Positions 7,619 through 16,337 are shown, counted from the stretch's first letter. The stretch is DNA of 44,156 nucleotides from an uncultured Bacteroidales bacterium (GCA_902780235.1 CACZEL010000021.1:1-44156), one strand, 5' to 3'. The notes: generated from the letters alone by a model not told the origin. A program made the numbers and translations.

Positions 7619-8517
7619 TCTTAGACGGAAAGAAAATAGCGGCAGACATACGTGCCGAGATCCGCGAACAGGTAGCGGCATGGGTGCAGGAAGGCAAGCG
7701 GGTACCGAAGTTAGCCGTGGTCATCGTGGGCAATAATCCTGCCAGCGAGACCTATGTGGCGAACAAGATGAAAGCCTGCGCTGAAGTGGGCATGGAGGCG
7801 GTCAAGATAGCGTACCCGACTGAGATCTCCGAGCAGACCCTGCTCAATGAGATCTCCCGACTCAATAACGATCCCTCTATCGACGGCTTCATCGTGCAAC
7901 TGCCGCTTCCCGATCATATCAACGAATCGACGATCCTCAGTGCGATCGACTACCGCAAGGATGTGGACGGTCTGACACCCGCTAACGTAGGCCGTACCGT
8001 GCAAGGTCTGCCGTCTATCGTGAGTGCCACCCCGCGCGGCATCCGTGAGTTATTAGCGCGGTACTCCATCCCTACGGCCGGCAAACATGTGGTCGTGATC
8101 GGACGATCGAACATCGTCGGCAAACCCGTTGCGTTGTTACTGATGCAACGTCCGTATCTGAGTCTGCCCGGTATGAGTACAGCCTCGTTGGGCGATGCGA
8201 CGGTGACCGTTTGTCACAGCAAGACGCAGGACTTAGCGGCTATATGCCGCACGGCGGATATCATCATTGTGGCTGCCGGTAGTCCCAAACTGCTGACCGC
8301 CGACATGGTCAAAGAAGGAGCCACCGTCATTGATGTCGGCATCAACCGCATCGATGACCCTTCCTCTCCTCGCGGATATCGCTTGGTAGGCGATGTGGAC
8401 TTTGAGAACGTAGCCCCCAAAGCTGCTTATATCACTCCCGTTCCCGGTGGTGTAGGCCCCATGACGATTGTCAGCCTCTTGCAAAATACGCTGCAGGCGT
8501 ACAGTTTGAAAGTTTGA
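7615..8517 (+). CDS. folD: Bifunctional methylenetetrahydrofolate dehydrogenase/cyclohydrolase FolD
   Basis: 300 residues. It interconverts 5,10-methylene-THF and 10-formyl-THF in one-carbon metabolism, in the cytosol. Visible signatures are the YVANKMKAC segment with the catalytic Lys, QLPLPDH, KDVDGLTP (115-122), the NADP-binding GRSNIVGKP (163-171) and PVPGGVGPMT near the C-terminus. A loop after GKPVALLLMQ is a few residues longer than in most FolD proteins. The last residues (SLKV) and the stop codon are encoded by the first units of a GTTTGAAA tandem array, so the exact C-terminus was set by the repeat. It is coupled to the preceding membrane protein gene. Confidence 0.97.
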   Translation: MILDGKKIAADIRAEIREQVAAWVQEGKRVPKLAVVIVGNNPASETYVANKMKACAEVGMEAVKIAYPTEISEQTLLNEISRLNNDPSIDGFIVQLPLPDHINESTILSAIDYRKDVDGLTPANVGRTVQGLPSIVSATPRGIRELLARYSIPTAGKHVVVIGRSNIVGKPVALLLMQRPYLSLPGMSTASLGDATVTVCHSKTQDLAAICRTADIIIVAAGSPKLLTADMVKEGATVIDVGINRIDDPSSPRGYRLVGDVDFENVAPKAAYITPVPGGVGPMTIVSLLQNTLQAYSLKV

Positions 8518-8534
8518 AAGTTTGAAGGTTTGAA
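8504..8534 (+). repeat. 8-bp tandem array (GTTTGAAA x4)
   Basis: Four units of GTTTGAA plus one variable base. They cover the last four folD codons, its stop and the whole spacer to the prfA ATG at 8535. Confidence 0.85.
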
Positions 8535-9635
8535 ATGAACATATTGGATAAGATAGACGGATTAGAAGCGAAGTTCCATGAGGTGAGTCTGCTGATCACA
8601 GACCCTTCGGTCATTGCCGATCAGGCACGATATGTGCGACTGAATCGTGACTACCATGACTTGGAGCGCGTACTCGAATGTGCTCATCGGTACAAGAAAG
8701 CGGTCAAAGATCTGCAGGACGCCAAGGATCTCTTTTATAACGAGACCGATCCGGATCTCAAAGAGATGGCGCGTGCGGAGATCGATGAACTCGAACCGAA
8801 GATTCCTGAACTCGAAGAAGAGCTCAAACTGCAACTCTTACCTCAAGATCCCGAGGACGGCAAGAATGTCGTCATGGAGATCCGTGGCGGTACGGGCGGT
8901 GACGAAGCGGCTATCTTTGCCGGTGACCTCTTCCGCATGTACACCAAGTATTTCGAGATGAAGGGATTCAAATACTCTGTTTCTTCGTTCAGCGAAGGTG
9001 CATGTGGCGGATACAAAGAGATCATCTTCAATGTCACAGGCGAGAACGTCTATGGTACGCTCAAATACGAATCGGGTGTGCATCGCGTGCAGCGTGTGCC
9101 GGTGACCGAGACCCAAGGACGCGTACATACCTCTGCGGCTACCGTGGCAGTACTGCCTGAAGCAGATGAGTTCGAAGTGCATATCAACGAAGGCGAGATC
9201 AAATGGGAAACCTTCCGTTCAGGTGGCGCCGGTGGACAGAACGTGAACAAGGTGGAGTCGGGTGTGCGTCTGCGCTATAACTGGAAGAACCCCAATACGG
9301 GTGAGGTGCAAGAGATCCTGATTGAGTGTACCGAGACGCGTGACCAGCCAAAGAACAAAGAACGCGCGCTCTCGCGCCTGCGCACGCAGATATATGATAA
9401 GGAGCACCAGAAATATATCGACGACATCGCTGCCCGCCGTAAGACGATGGTTTCCACCGGTGACCGTAGTGCCAAGATCCGCACCTACAACTATCCGCAA
9501 GGACGTATCACCGACCACCGTATCGGGTACACGGTTTATAACCTTGCAGCCTTCATGGACGGCGATATCCAAGGCGTCATTGATGCCCTGCAAGTAGCAG
9601 AGAACGCAGAACGACTCAAGGAGTCTGAACTTTAG
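8535..9635 (+). CDS. prfA: Peptide chain release factor 1
   Basis: 366 residues. It recognises UAA/UAG stop codons and triggers peptide release. The catalytic GGQ is at residues 233-235 (SGGAGGQNVNK). The codon-recognition tripeptide is PVT in RVPVTETQGR, the PxT form that marks RF1 rather than RF2. Length and the N-terminal coiled region are normal. It follows folD with a repeat spacer only. Its stop codon lies within the TTAGCTN array that leads into rsmE. The GGQ Gln is the expected target of PrmC methylation; prmC is not in the window. Confidence 0.97.
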   Translation: MNILDKIDGLEAKFHEVSLLITDPSVIADQARYVRLNRDYHDLERVLECAHRYKKAVKDLQDAKDLFYNETDPDLKEMARAEIDELEPKIPELEEELKLQLLPQDPEDGKNVVMEIRGGTGGDEAAIFAGDLFRMYTKYFEMKGFKYSVSSFSEGACGGYKEIIFNVTGENVYGTLKYESGVHRVQRVPVTETQGRVHTSAATVAVLPEADEFEVHINEGEIKWETFRSGGAGGQNVNKVESGVRLRYNWKNPNTGEVQEILIECTETRDQPKNKERALSRLRTQIYDKEHQKYIDDIAARRKTMVSTGDRSAKIRTYNYPQGRITDHRIGYTVYNLAAFMDGDIQGVIDALQVAENAERLKESEL

Positions 9636-9659
9636 CTTTTAGCTATTAGCTGTTAGCCA
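9632..9659 (+). repeat. 7-bp tandem array (TTAGCTN x4)
   Basis: Units TTAGCTT, TTAGCTA, TTAGCTG and TTAGCCA. The prfA stop (TAG, 9633-9635) lies in the first unit and the A of the rsmE ATG ends the last. The inverted complement of this family is found inside holA (38630-38664). Confidence 0.87.
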
Positions 9660-10363
9660 TGTATTTGTTTTACGCTCCTGATATTAAAGAAACATTGACC
9701 CTGCCCGAGGAGGAGAGCGGGCATTGTGTGCAGGTCTTACGCCGAACGGTAGGCGATGAGATCCTCGTTACCGACGGGGTAGGGCAACTCTATCATTGTG
9801 TGGTCACCAACCCGCATCGTAAGCATTGTGAGGTGCGTATTGAATCCGTAGAGACACCCGAACCTTTGCACGAAGGACATATCCATATCGGTATCGCGCC
9901 AACGAAGAATATCGACCGTACCGAATGGTCCATCGAAAAATGCGTGGAGATGGGTGTGGATGAGATCACGCTCTTGCTCTGCGACCATTCGGAGCGTAAG
10001 ACGGTTAATATCGACCGCTTGCAGAAGATCCTTGTTTCGGCAGCCAAGCAGTCCCTTAAGACGCGTTTCCCGGTACTGCATCCGCTGACGAAGATGACGG
10101 ACTTGCAGAGCGAAGGCGATCGGTTCATCGCACATTGTATCGAAGGATACAAAGCCTCGGAAAACAAAGGTGCACTAAAAGACCAAATCGTTCGCGGTCA
10201 TGCCACGACGATACTCATTGGCCCCGAAGGCGATTTCTCGCCCGAAGAGGTCAATTGGGCCTTGGCAAACGGCTATCAACCCGTCAGTCTCGGTGCCGCC
10301 CGCCTGCGTACCGAAACCGCCGCTATCGTAGCCTGTCATACAGCCGTACTCATAAACAGTTAA
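9659..10363 (+). CDS. rsmE: 16S rRNA m3U1498 methyltransferase RsmE
   Basis: 234 residues. A SPOUT-class methyltransferase that methylates N3 of U1498 in 16S rRNA, using SAM. An N-terminal PUA-like segment (GHCVQVLRR ... GDEILVTDG) precedes the SPOUT domain. The knot motifs are LIGPEGDFS (186-194) and SLGAARLRTETA (about 217-228). The start ATG at 9659 is used because the next candidate would remove the conserved YLFYAPDI beginning. The stop codon is inside the first TTC-loop hairpin spacer. No specific regulation is visible; it is probably co-transcribed with prfA. Confidence 0.95.
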   Translation: MYLFYAPDIKETLTLPEEESGHCVQVLRRTVGDEILVTDGVGQLYHCVVTNPHRKHCEVRIESVETPEPLHEGHIHIGIAPTKNIDRTEWSIEKCVEMGVDEITLLLCDHSERKTVNIDRLQKILVSAAKQSLKTRFPVLHPLTKMTDLQSEGDRFIAHCIEGYKASENKGALKDQIVRGHATTILIGPEGDFSPEEVNWALANGYQPVSLGAARLRTETAAIVACHTAVLINS

Positions 10364-10418
10364 AATGGTACTTCGTACGTTAAACAGTTAAAATGGTTTT
10401 TATTTCATAAAAACGTTA
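10358..10418 (+). repeat. TTC-loop hairpin spacers, copies 2 and 3 in tandem
   Basis: Copy 2 (10358-10382) has stem GTAC/GTAC; copy 3 (10386-10418) has stem GTTTTTAT/ATAAAAAC. Both have loop TTC and flanks AGTTAAAATG and ACGTTA. They fill the rsmE to PAP2 gap and supply the rsmE stop. Confidence 0.75.
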
Positions 10419-10420
10419 AA

Positions 10421-10996
10421 TTGTTAGAACTGGACTCTGATATATTATTGTGGATCAACGGGCATTACGAAGGATGGCTCGATGAGGTGATGTGGACGGT
10501 GAGTGCCGCCAAGACTTGGGCGTGGCTCTATGTGGCGTTAGTGATTCTGTTGGTTAAGAAATTTCATAACTGGAAACTCGTACTGCTGATTTTGGTCGGC
10601 TTCGGCATCGCTGTCGGATTGAGTGACTATCTCTGCAGCGGTATCCTCAAACCCCTTGTTTGCCGTTTGCGTCCGACGCATGAACCGGCTCTTGATCCGC
10701 TGCATCTGGTGCGCGGTTACACCGGCGGTTTATATGGTTTTTGCAGCAGTCATGCCGCGAACACGATGGCGGTCGCGCTACTCTTCAGTCTGCTCTATAA
10801 AGACGCAAGAGCCACCGTCAGCCTCATGGCTTGGGTGGCACTTAACTGTTACAGCCGGATGTACCTTGGCGTACATTATCCGAGCGATATTATTGCGGGT
10901 CTGCTGATCGGTTCTCTGTGGGCGCTGCTTGTTTGGCTGGCGCTATTACATTGGCTCCCCGTGGGCGACGAGGCAACTCAGCAGGATGGTTCATGA
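10421..10996 (+). CDS. PAP2-superfamily membrane phosphatase
   Basis: 191 residues with about five membrane helices. The three PAP2 motifs are present: KPLVCRLRP (77-85), CSSHA with His111, and SRMYLGVHYPSD (145-156) with the catalytic His152. Such enzymes hydrolyse lipid phosphates, for example undecaprenyl diphosphate or phosphatidylglycerol phosphate, at the membrane; the substrate here is unknown. The only in-frame start that keeps the conserved beginning is TTG at 10421, as no ATG is available. Its 3' end overlaps the convergent gene on the other strand by 107 bases. Confidence 0.88.
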   Translation: MLELDSDILLWINGHYEGWLDEVMWTVSAAKTWAWLYVALVILLVKKFHNWKLVLLILVGFGIAVGLSDYLCSGILKPLVCRLRPTHEPALDPLHLVRGYTGGLYGFCSSHAANTMAVALLFSLLYKDARATVSLMAWVALNCYSRMYLGVHYPSDIIAGLLIGSLWALLVWLALLHWLPVGDEATQQDGS

Positions 10997-11297
10997 ACGT
11001 CTCAAACTCCTCCGGCGTGAGCAGACGCTTCAACTCCGCGTAGATAGCTTGCATTCGCTCCATGTTCTGAGCTCGCGTCAGTCCTTTCTGACGAAAAAGC
11101 GCATACTTGAGATGCATGCGATAGATGGTATCGATACGCACCGAGTCTTTGATTCCTAATTCACGCACCAGACGCGTTGTCTGCTTCAAAGCTTCCTCCT
11201 GCGGCGTACGCTGAGGACGAGGTTCGAGAACCGGCTCTTGCGCCATCATGTTGCCAGCCAAGAAGGCTATTAAGAAAAGAGAGTAGATTTTTTTCAT
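10890..11297 (-). CDS. Secreted LTxxQ/Spy-like small protein
   Basis: 135 residues. A clear signal peptide (MKKIYSLFLIAFLAGNMMA, cleavage before QEP) marks it as periplasmic. The mature part is helical and charged. The segment MQAIYAELKRLLTPEEFETFM resembles the LTxxQ-type repeats of Spy/CpxP-like proteins in Bacteroidota, but this is a weak match made by eye. The C-terminal 35 codons lie antisense to the PAP2 gene. The gene is divergent from the permease at 11320 with only 22 bases between start codons, so promoters must extend into the coding regions. Confidence 0.75.
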   Translation of the reverse strand: MKKIYSLFLIAFLAGNMMAQEPVLEPRPQRTPQEEALKQTTRLVRELGIKDSVRIDTIYRMHLKYALFRQKGLTRAQNMERMQAIYAELKRLLTPEEFETFMNHPAELPRRPRGANVIAPAKQAAPTENRSADPQ

Positions 11298-11319
11298 ATA
11301 AAAAATAACAACAAAAATT

Positions 11320-12549
11320 GTGCCAAAATCAGAGATTAAAATAGCAAATCGACTGTATTTCTCGCAAGAAGGTGCGGAACGTCATTCGCGTCCTGCGGTA
11401 CGTGTTGCCTTGGCGGGTATCATCGTCGGCGTGGTTGTGATGATATTGACGCTTTGTATCGTGGTGGGTTTTAAACAAACCATCACGCAGAAAGTAGCCG
11501 GTTTTGGAGCGCATATACAAGTTGTTTCCTTTGATAACAATAACACCTACGACCTGCAGCCTATCGAGGTCTCGGACAGTCTTCTGTTCCGGCTTGGCAG
11601 TTATGAGCACGTACGCAGAGCGGCACCCTTCATCACCAAACCCGGTATGCTCAAGACCGATTCGGCTTTTCATGGTATCGTGCTCAAGGGAACGGACTAT
11701 TGGGATTTCTTCCGACATAATATCATAGACGGCGGTCTTCCGACCCAACCCAACCGGATCGTCATCTCAAAGGCGGTTTCTACCGAACTGCATCTGCAAG
11801 TAGGAGACGGAGTATATGCCTATTTTGTGGATGATACCGATGTGCGGGCGCGACGATTCACCGTTTGCGGTATCTATGAGACGGGTTTTGGTCAGTACGA
11901 TGACCTGTTTGTCATAACTACCCTGCGTGACGCCAGAAAATTGCAAGGTTGGGAGGCGAACACCTATTCGGGTGTGGAGATACTCGTCGATGACATGCAG
12001 TACTTGAACGAGACGGCGGATCGCATTTATTTCGCGACCGTCAATCATCTGGACGAAGACGGCTATCAATGCTATTATGTGCAGACGCTCCAAGAGCAGA
12101 ATCCGGCTGTCTTTGCATGGCTCGATCTGTTGGATATGAACGTGGTCGTGATCATTATCCTGATGCTGCTCGTTGCCGGATTTAACATCGTTTCCGGACT
12201 CATCATCCTGATTCTGGACGGTGTCCAATTGATCGGAACGCTCAAAGCCTTGGGTGCGGACAACCGTTTCGTTCGGCACGTGTTCCTCTGGCAAGCGACT
12301 CTGCTGATCGGAAAAGGAGTCTTGTACGGCAACTCGATCGCTTTTATCTTGGCAAGCATTCAATACAAATACCATCTTGTGCCGCTTGAGGCAGCGACCT
12401 ATTATGTGAGTTATGTGCCTATCGCCTTCCCGTGGGGATGGATTTTGGCATTAAATTTGCTTACCATCGGTGTATCCGTATTAATCCTCTTATTGCCGTC
12501 GATGATCATCTCCAAGATCTCTCCGGCACGAGTAATGCACTTTGAGTAA
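11320..12549 (+). CDS. LolC/LolE-type ABC transporter permease (FtsX/MacB fold)
   Basis: 409 residues. The N-terminal helix (AGIIVGVVVMILTLCIVVGF) is followed by a periplasmic MacB_PCD-like domain (about 50-260), then three helices in the C-terminal FtsX domain (VVVIIILMLLVAGFNIVSGL, a middle helix, and ILALNLLTIGVSVLILLLPS), ending SKISPARVMHFE, which is typical. Members extract lipoproteins from the inner membrane together with an ATPase; no ATPase gene is adjacent. The start is GTG at 11320; no ATG fits the conserved KIANRLYFSQ beginning. It is probably the first gene of an operon with the GSCFA, kinase and AraC genes. Confidence 0.88.
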   Translation: MPKSEIKIANRLYFSQEGAERHSRPAVRVALAGIIVGVVVMILTLCIVVGFKQTITQKVAGFGAHIQVVSFDNNNTYDLQPIEVSDSLLFRLGSYEHVRRAAPFITKPGMLKTDSAFHGIVLKGTDYWDFFRHNIIDGGLPTQPNRIVISKAVSTELHLQVGDGVYAYFVDDTDVRARRFTVCGIYETGFGQYDDLFVITTLRDARKLQGWEANTYSGVEILVDDMQYLNETADRIYFATVNHLDEDGYQCYYVQTLQEQNPAVFAWLDLLDMNVVVIIILMLLVAGFNIVSGLIILILDGVQLIGTLKALGADNRFVRHVFLWQATLLIGKGVLYGNSIAFILASIQYKYHLVPLEAATYYVSYVPIAFPWGWILALNLLTIGVSVLILLLPSMIISKISPARVMHFE

Positions 12550-12550
12550 G

Positions 12551-12571
12551 GTGAAATGTGAAAGGTGAAAG
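12551..12571 (+). repeat. 7-bp tandem array (GTGAAAG x3)
   Basis: GTGAAAT, GTGAAAG and GTGAAAG lie between the permease stop and the ATG at 12573. The same unit is used at 27924-27951 and 29036-29063. Confidence 0.85.
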
Positions 12572-12572
12572 G

Positions 12573-13433
12573 ATGAAGTTACAGACGATCGTGGATATTA
12601 AGCCTTCCAAATGGAAGATAGGGTATGAGGACAAGATCCTGATGCTGGGTTCGTGTTTCTCCGACGAGATAGGCGAGCAGATGAAACAGCGCTATCTATC
12701 TGTCACCTGCAACCCCTTCGGTACGCTCTATAACCCGCTCTCTATCTCCAATGCGATAAATGCCAAAATAAGTAAATGTGAAAATGAGAAAATTCCTCTC
12801 GTGGAACACGAGGGGTTGTGGCATTCGATGTCGCACCATGGTTCGTTCTCTCGTGCCGATAGAAACGAGGCGGAGCAAGCGGTACGCGCATCAATCGATA
12901 CCATGCAACAGGCGCTCAAAGAATCGACCGTTGTCATCGTTACCTTTGGTACGGCATGGGTCTATGAGATGAACGGAGAGATCGTCGGTAACTGCCATAA
13001 ATTGCCTGCCGACCGTTTCACGCGCCGCCGGCTTTCGGTCGAAGAGATTGTTGCCGCATGGCGTCCTATCCTTGATCGCTATCCCGATAAACATTGGCTC
13101 TTCACCGTCTCGCCCATCCGGCATATCAAGGACGGTCTCCACGAGAACCAGTTAAGCAAAGCAACACTGCTGCAAGCGGTAGAACAACTCTCCTCCCTTG
13201 AGGGGAGGTCGGGTGGGGTTTTGTATTTCCCGTCCTACGAAATCATGTTAGACGAACTACGCGACTATCGTTTTTATGCCGATGATCTCGTACATCCTTC
13301 TTCGTTGGCGGTCACCTATATCTGGGAGCGGTTTGTGGATACTTTCTGTACACCCCAAACGCGCAATGAACTGATTCTGCAGCATAAACGCTGGAAACAC
13401 GAACACCATATTCCTTTGCATTCTTATGAATAA
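12573..13433 (+). CDS. GSCFA-family protein (SGNH-hydrolase-like)
   Basis: 286 residues from the ATG at 12573. A GTG 15 bases upstream is in frame but lies inside the GTGAAAG array, so it is not preferred. The family motif GSCFSDEIG begins at residue 26 and resembles the catalytic Ser block of SGNH hydrolases. FTVSPIRH and DDLVHPSS provide later conserved blocks, the last with a candidate Asp/His pair. No signal peptide is seen. The substrate is unknown. A GC-rich palindrome encoding SLEGRSGG is inserted in frame near residue 209. The 3' end overlaps the kinase gene by eight bases. Confidence 0.88.
   Translation: MKLQTIVDIKPSKWKIGYEDKILMLGSCFSDEIGEQMKQRYLSVTCNPFGTLYNPLSISNAINAKISKCENEKIPLVEHEGLWHSMSHHGSFSRADRNEAEQAVRASIDTMQQALKESTVVIVTFGTAWVYEMNGEIVGNCHKLPADRFTRRRLSVEEIVAAWRPILDRYPDKHWLFTVSPIRHIKDGLHENQLSKATLLQAVEQLSSLEGRSGGVLYFPSYEIMLDELRDYRFYADDLVHPSSLAVTYIWERFVDTFCTPQTRNELILQHKRWKHEHHIPLHSYE
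13188..13223 (+). repeat. GC-rich SLEGR palindrome, copy 1 (in CDS)
   Basis: CCTCCCTTGAGGGGAGG followed by TCGGG and a G/T-rich tail. The stem is CCTCCC/GGGAGG. It is in frame in the GSCFA gene and shares sequence, orientation and encoded SLEGR with the copy at 16552-16589. Confidence 0.8.
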
Positions 13434-15411
13434 AACCATTCGATACATAGGGCTGATCCTGCTGACCATACTGCTGGTAGCCTGTCAGGGAACGAAAGAA
13501 GAACGCGTGCTTAAGCAGCGGCAGGCTTCCGCGGAGAAGCAAACGGAAATACTTTGTGAGGCATTGCTGCACAATGCTCCGCTGGACTCTATCCGCTCGA
13601 TCGCTGAGGCTCAGAATGAACTGTTCTTCTATGTCTTTGACGCCCGTCAGATGGTTTATTGGTCATCGAATCGCTTGACTTCCGGTGCGGTCTATCTGTC
13701 TTCTTACGATACATGGCGGGAATTGGCTTTCTCCAATGCCAAGACGATGGCGCGGTGGAGTAAGGCGGGTATATACAACGTGCTGACTGTCATACCATTA
13801 CAGTATTTGGAGCCGCAGGAATATATCGACGAGAATACGCTCAGTTCGCAGACCTTCTCTTTCCGGCAACTCATCGAGTCGGATACCAAAACCTACGCCA
13901 AATCACGGCTCTATTATTACCTCTGCCATGTTCTGTTTGGTTTGGTGATACTGATCGGTATCATTGGCCTCATTGCACACAAAGGTATCCGTAACATGCG
14001 CCTCTCGACGCGGATCATGTACATCGTGATGACCCCTGTCTTGGCGGTGTTCATCTATATTTTTGTCATGTCGATCCGCTATGTGCATCGCACGAACGAG
14101 CAGCATCAGCGGCACGATCTGCAGATGCGATCGGAATATGTTCAGTCTTTTCTGCGTTCGCTCTACTACTGGGATGTAACGCTTGAAAACGATCAGGCTC
14201 AAGGTTTGGCGATCGACCTGCACGACTTGGGTTATGACATGAATCAGGATATCCATGTCTATGGGCTGAACGGTGAGTTACTCGCTTCGTCCTCACCCAT
14301 GCTCTTCAACAGCGGTGTCCTGTCCCGACGTATGGCACCCGAAGCGATCTTCAGCGAGGAACATACGGCTGTTTGTTACGAATATATCGGTTCGCACCCT
14401 TATCTGGTATCCTATGTACCTTTCCATAACGGTTCGTTCGTCACGATAGGCTATATCGCCGTACCGTATTTTATGAGTGAGCGAACGCGTAACGAGGAAG
14501 TCGATGCGTTGTTGGCACGCTTGCTCCCGCCCTATATCATCGTGCTGCTCTTAGCCCTTGTTTTCTCGTTTGCGGCTGCCAAATCGATGACTGCACCGAT
14601 CTCTATTCTGACGGATAAGATGCAGCGGTTTGAGATAGGCGGACACGACAGTCATATCAACTACCCCTATCGCGATGAGTTGGGCGCGTTGGTGGAGCGG
14701 TATAATATATTGGTGGATCAAGTGGAAGAGAGTGCTTCTCAGTTAGCCCGTGCCGAACGGGAAGGGGCATGGCGAACGATGGCGCGACAGATCGCTCATG
14801 AGATCAATAACCCCTTGACGCCTATGAAGTTATCCGTGCAAAAACTGCAACTCAAACGCGGTACGGACGGCTTTGACGAGTACTTCGACAAGACCACCAA
14901 AATGCTGATCGCAGAGATCGATAACTTAGCCCATATCGCGCAGTCTTTCTCGGCTTTAGCAAAGCAGCCCGAAGTGGTGACGACTGAAGTGGATATCGCC
15001 GAAAAACTGTCGAACGTCATTACCCTCCAACGGGAGAACGATGAGCAGATCCCGTTGCGCTATGTGGGCGCTGACTCCGGTGTAACGGTTCTGGCTGATA
15101 ATGAACAGATTAGTCAGGTGTTCGTCAATATCATCAAGAACGCCCTGCAAGCTTCGCCGACCGATATCATCGTGGTTCTCAATGCCGCTTATTCGGAACG
15201 CGAGGTGCAGATATCCATCTCGGACGACGGATGCGGTATCCCGGAAGATATCCAAGCGCGTATTTTCCAACCGAACTTCACCACCAAGTCCAACGGCAAC
15301 GGTCTCGGTTTGGCGATCTCCAAACATATCGTCGAAGGGTCGGGTGGAAGAATCGAGTTCGAGACATCGCCTAAGGGCACGACATTCTATATTTATTTGA
15401 GGAGGCAGTAA
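13426..15411 (+). CDS. Membrane sensor histidine kinase (NtrY-like)
   Basis: 661 residues. The N-terminus has a hydrophobic segment ending in a lipobox-like LVAC with Cys20, unusual for a kinase. Two sensor regions follow (about 21-160 and 219-365), separated by paired membrane helices near 165-185 and 198-218. A helix at about 367-386 leads to a HAMP domain. HisKA has the phospho-acceptor His458 in ARQIAHEINNPLTPM. The ATPase domain has NIIKNALQAS, DDGCGIP and GNGLGLAIS. No receiver-domain protein is adjacent. The downstream AraC gene overlaps by one base but has no receiver domain, so the partner is unknown. The signal sensed is unknown. Confidence 0.9.
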   Translation: MNKTIRYIGLILLTILLVACQGTKEERVLKQRQASAEKQTEILCEALLHNAPLDSIRSIAEAQNELFFYVFDARQMVYWSSNRLTSGAVYLSSYDTWRELAFSNAKTMARWSKAGIYNVLTVIPLQYLEPQEYIDENTLSSQTFSFRQLIESDTKTYAKSRLYYYLCHVLFGLVILIGIIGLIAHKGIRNMRLSTRIMYIVMTPVLAVFIYIFVMSIRYVHRTNEQHQRHDLQMRSEYVQSFLRSLYYWDVTLENDQAQGLAIDLHDLGYDMNQDIHVYGLNGELLASSSPMLFNSGVLSRRMAPEAIFSEEHTAVCYEYIGSHPYLVSYVPFHNGSFVTIGYIAVPYFMSERTRNEEVDALLARLLPPYIIVLLLALVFSFAAAKSMTAPISILTDKMQRFEIGGHDSHINYPYRDELGALVERYNILVDQVEESASQLARAEREGAWRTMARQIAHEINNPLTPMKLSVQKLQLKRGTDGFDEYFDKTTKMLIAEIDNLAHIAQSFSALAKQPEVVTTEVDIAEKLSNVITLQRENDEQIPLRYVGADSGVTVLADNEQISQVFVNIIKNALQASPTDIIVVLNAAYSEREVQISISDDGCGIPEDIQARIFQPNFTTKSNGNGLGLAISKHIVEGSGGRIEFETSPKGTTFYIYLRRQ

Positions 15412-16271
15412 TGTTTTTCCAAATTATACCACCGACACCGTCGCTGAGACCTTATATAACGCGTTACGTGTTCGTGCGCGCGGAGGGTTCGACAGACACC
15501 ATGACGCCGCCTGAAGATGACCCCCGTTTCGTGAACGGGAAACATGTGCAGACGTTTCTTCCCAATTACGGAAGTTTGATTTTTATGCGCAACACGACGG
15601 TGGATATCAACGGCGTGAAGGCAGACGGTTTGACGCTGGTAGGTGCGTATCAGCAGTCCATCTCGATGACGACCTTAAGCGGTTGGTTCGAAGGTATGTT
15701 ATTGGATTTTGAACCAGGAGGCATGCATGCCCTGTTAGGGATCGACCTTCAGCAATTATCGGGGAAAGTGTTGACGGCGGAGCAATACGGCGATGAAGGG
15801 TTGATGCAGTTAGACCGGATTTTCAAGCAATACGAAAGAGCGGAACATATCGCACTGTTGTTAGATGCGTTCTTTTTGGGGCATCTTCCGCATAAAGAGG
15901 ATGTGAATTATGCGAGAATATGCAAAGTCGTAGCGGCTTGTGATGAGGCGAAAGGCAATATCTCTGCCGCAGAAATGGCGTCTGCAGCATGTTTGGGTGA
16001 ACGGCAGTTCCTGCGCGTGTTCCGCACATATGTCGGTATTCCTCCCAAACAGTTCATTCGCTTGCGCCGTTTCCACCGTGCCCTGCAATCCATGCAACAG
16101 CAGGCTGCGAACGGCAACAATATAGACTTGATGTCCGTCGCCCTTGAACACGGTTACTACGATTTGAGCCACATGGCGTTGGAGTTTCAGCAGATGGGAT
16201 GTGTCTCGCCAAGCCATTTCCGCATATTAGGCATTCCTTTAACGGCAGATTTCTCGGTCTTTTTTGCATAA
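15411..16271 (+). CDS. AraC-family transcriptional regulator
   Basis: 286 residues. The C-terminal 110 residues carry two helix-turn-helix motifs typical of AraC/XylS (ISAAEMASAACLGERQFLRVFRTYVGIPPKQFIRLRRF, then DLMSVALEHGYYDLSHMALEFQQMGCVSPSHFR). The N-terminal part is a cupin-like or effector domain of the type seen in many Bacteroidota AraC proteins (SLRPYITRYVFV ... GMLLDFEPGGMHALLG). It starts within the kinase stop (TAATG), so it is translationally coupled. It may control the TonB-type receptor gene that begins about 90 bases downstream; that is inferred from position only. Confidence 0.9.
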   Translation: MFFQIIPPTPSLRPYITRYVFVRAEGSTDTMTPPEDDPRFVNGKHVQTFLPNYGSLIFMRNTTVDINGVKADGLTLVGAYQQSISMTTLSGWFEGMLLDFEPGGMHALLGIDLQQLSGKVLTAEQYGDEGLMQLDRIFKQYERAEHIALLLDAFFLGHLPHKEDVNYARICKVVAACDEAKGNISAAEMASAACLGERQFLRVFRTYVGIPPKQFIRLRRFHRALQSMQQQAANGNNIDLMSVALEHGYYDLSHMALEFQQMGCVSPSHFRILGIPLTADFSVFFA

Positions 16272-16329
16272 AAATGACTTTAAATAGCATAATGTCCGTT
16301 TTTTCATAGTGTATCTGCGTCAAAAGCAG

Positions 16330-16337
16330 TACCTTTG
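16330..16337 (+). promoter_or_regulatory. -7 element of the TonB-type receptor gene
   Basis: TACCTTTG, preceded by AAAAGCAG as in the metK promoter, 28 bases before the ATG. The -33 position lacks TTG, so an activator may be needed; the AraC gene just upstream is a candidate. Confidence 0.6.

Noticed and set aside
12558-12572. GTG start for the GSCFA gene
   Set aside because: It lies in the GTGAAAG array; the ATG at 12573 is adjacent and gives the normal family start.
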